DNA from: JANQIV01 sp050117315
GTDB lineage: Bacteria; Bacteroidota; Ignavibacteria; Ignavibacteriales; Melioribacteraceae
Length of the DNA: 23,471 nucleotides
NCBI GenBank assembly: GCA_050117315.1
Contig: JASFMY010000114.1
Location: forward strand, 1-23,471
Reading direction: 5' to 3'
Of this stretch, positions 23,183 through 23,471 are shown piece by piece. Below the pieces are notes generated by a model. The model did not search any database. It saw only the letters and a program-made list of their open reading frames with translations, and was not told the DNA's origin. Made by a program: the position numbers and the translations under genes. Every line of letters starts with the position of its first letter. Position 1 is the stretch's first letter.

Positions 23183-23344
23183 TTATTTTTCTATTGATAA
23201 ATTTCGTTCTTTAATTTTTGCCCAATTATCTGTTATAATAAAGCTATTATCAATTTCGTTAACCATCTCAACAGTCATACTATATGGCAATGAAAGAGTC
23301 ATAATATTTTTGGGTAATCTTAATCTGGCAGTAATGTCTTGCAT
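23183..23344 (-). CDS. Possible small ORF or gene remnant, 53 aa
   Basis: The frame starts at ATG 23344 and reads 'MQDITARLRLPKNIMTLSLP', then 'VEMVNEIDNSFIITDNWAKI', and stops at 23183. Composition is protein-like, more so than its surroundings. In-frame sequence stays open about 15 codons upstream of the ATG, to a TAA. The ribosome binding site is poor (AGGGA too close to the ATG). It may be the tail of a decayed gene. No family is recognised. Confidence 0.35.
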   Translation of the reverse strand: MQDITARLRLPKNIMTLSLPYSMTVEMVNEIDNSFIITDNWAKIKERNLSIEK

Positions 23345-23420
23345 TCCCTGAAGCGTCCTGAAAAAGGTTGACTGTATTATTAGATATTTTTGTTAAATAA
23401 ATATAGTCATTCTTATAGTT

Positions 23421-23456
23421 TTATTCTATCGATCAGCTAGCTGATCGATAGAATAA
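23421..23456. repeat. Perfect 36-bp palindrome
   Basis: TTATTCTATCGATCAGCT is followed immediately by its exact complement, with no spacer, and then TTTTT. It could be a bidirectional terminator once folded with a small loop, a protein-binding palindrome, or the centre of a larger inverted repeat that continues past the window. Flanking bases do not extend the symmetry. Confidence 0.7.
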
Positions 23457-23471
23457 TTTTTGCCGTAATAA

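Larger units (their letters stand above)
23056..23471. other. Downstream region to window edge
   Basis: It holds the ferredoxin terminator, a possible short minus-strand ORF (23183-23344) and a perfect palindrome at 23421-23456. The rest is AT-rich with no supported feature. Confidence 0.5.

Overview
The window looks like chromosomal DNA of an AT-rich, free-living, Gram-negative bacterium of the Bacteroidota/Chlorobiota group. An Ignavibacteria-like lineage is my best guess; this is inference from gene content and style, not from a marker gene. Points in favour are an mlaEFD outer-membrane lipid transport operon, many Sec or lipoprotein signals, intergenic repeats of the 'TTTCGACCGGAGGGAGAAATCT' type common in Bacteroidota, and frequent GTG/TTG starts. 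I see no rRNA, tRNA, CRISPR array, phage or complete insertion sequence.

Layout. 1-2592 (minus strand): a partial lipoprotein with WG-APDDVW beta-propeller motifs, a small membrane protein and a Cys-rich lipoprotein. 2593-4054: a gene-free, repeat-packed stretch with two full and one truncated copy of a palindromic element flanked by TA, a 21/42-bp minisatellite and strong hairpins. 4055-5254: a cupin gene and a secreted alpha/beta hydrolase gene in one operon. 5394-10109 (minus): a tightly packed operon mlaE-mlaF-mlaD, a secreted coiled-coil/BamE-like protein, uridine kinase, a GNAT acetyltransferase and, last, a wrecked DUF3052 gene. That gene has an internal deletion with frameshift and is also split by a small palindromic element. 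10310-11518: a lipoprotein M19 dipeptidase. 11543-11922: a second copy of the element that split the DUF3052 gene. 11923-13479: an HD hydrolase, a divergent 71-aa protein, and a toxin-antitoxin pair with an intact antitoxin and a broken PIN toxin. 13541-14596: rlmN, divergent from acyl-CoA dehydrogenase, with a triple ATGATTA motif between them.

From 14863 to 23055 genes run on the plus strand: acyl-CoA dehydrogenase and DUF2442; an envelope module of a secreted YidD-like protein plus two tandem paralogous TPR/PGAG-x-YTG membrane proteins; the ACT (UPF0237) and PFL (UPF0210) pair, translationally coupled to that module; LemA and a TPM-domain protein with overlapping stop and start; a GNAT enzyme; a DUF309 protein; and a ferredoxin with a clean terminator. 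The last 400 bases hold a possible 53-aa ORF and a perfect 36-bp palindrome.

The main novelty is gene decay caught in progress. The DUF3052 insertion has both gene halves and an apparent TATAT target duplication preserved, which defines the ends of a non-autonomous element. The yidD-TPR-TPR module is the best candidate for an under-described functional system.
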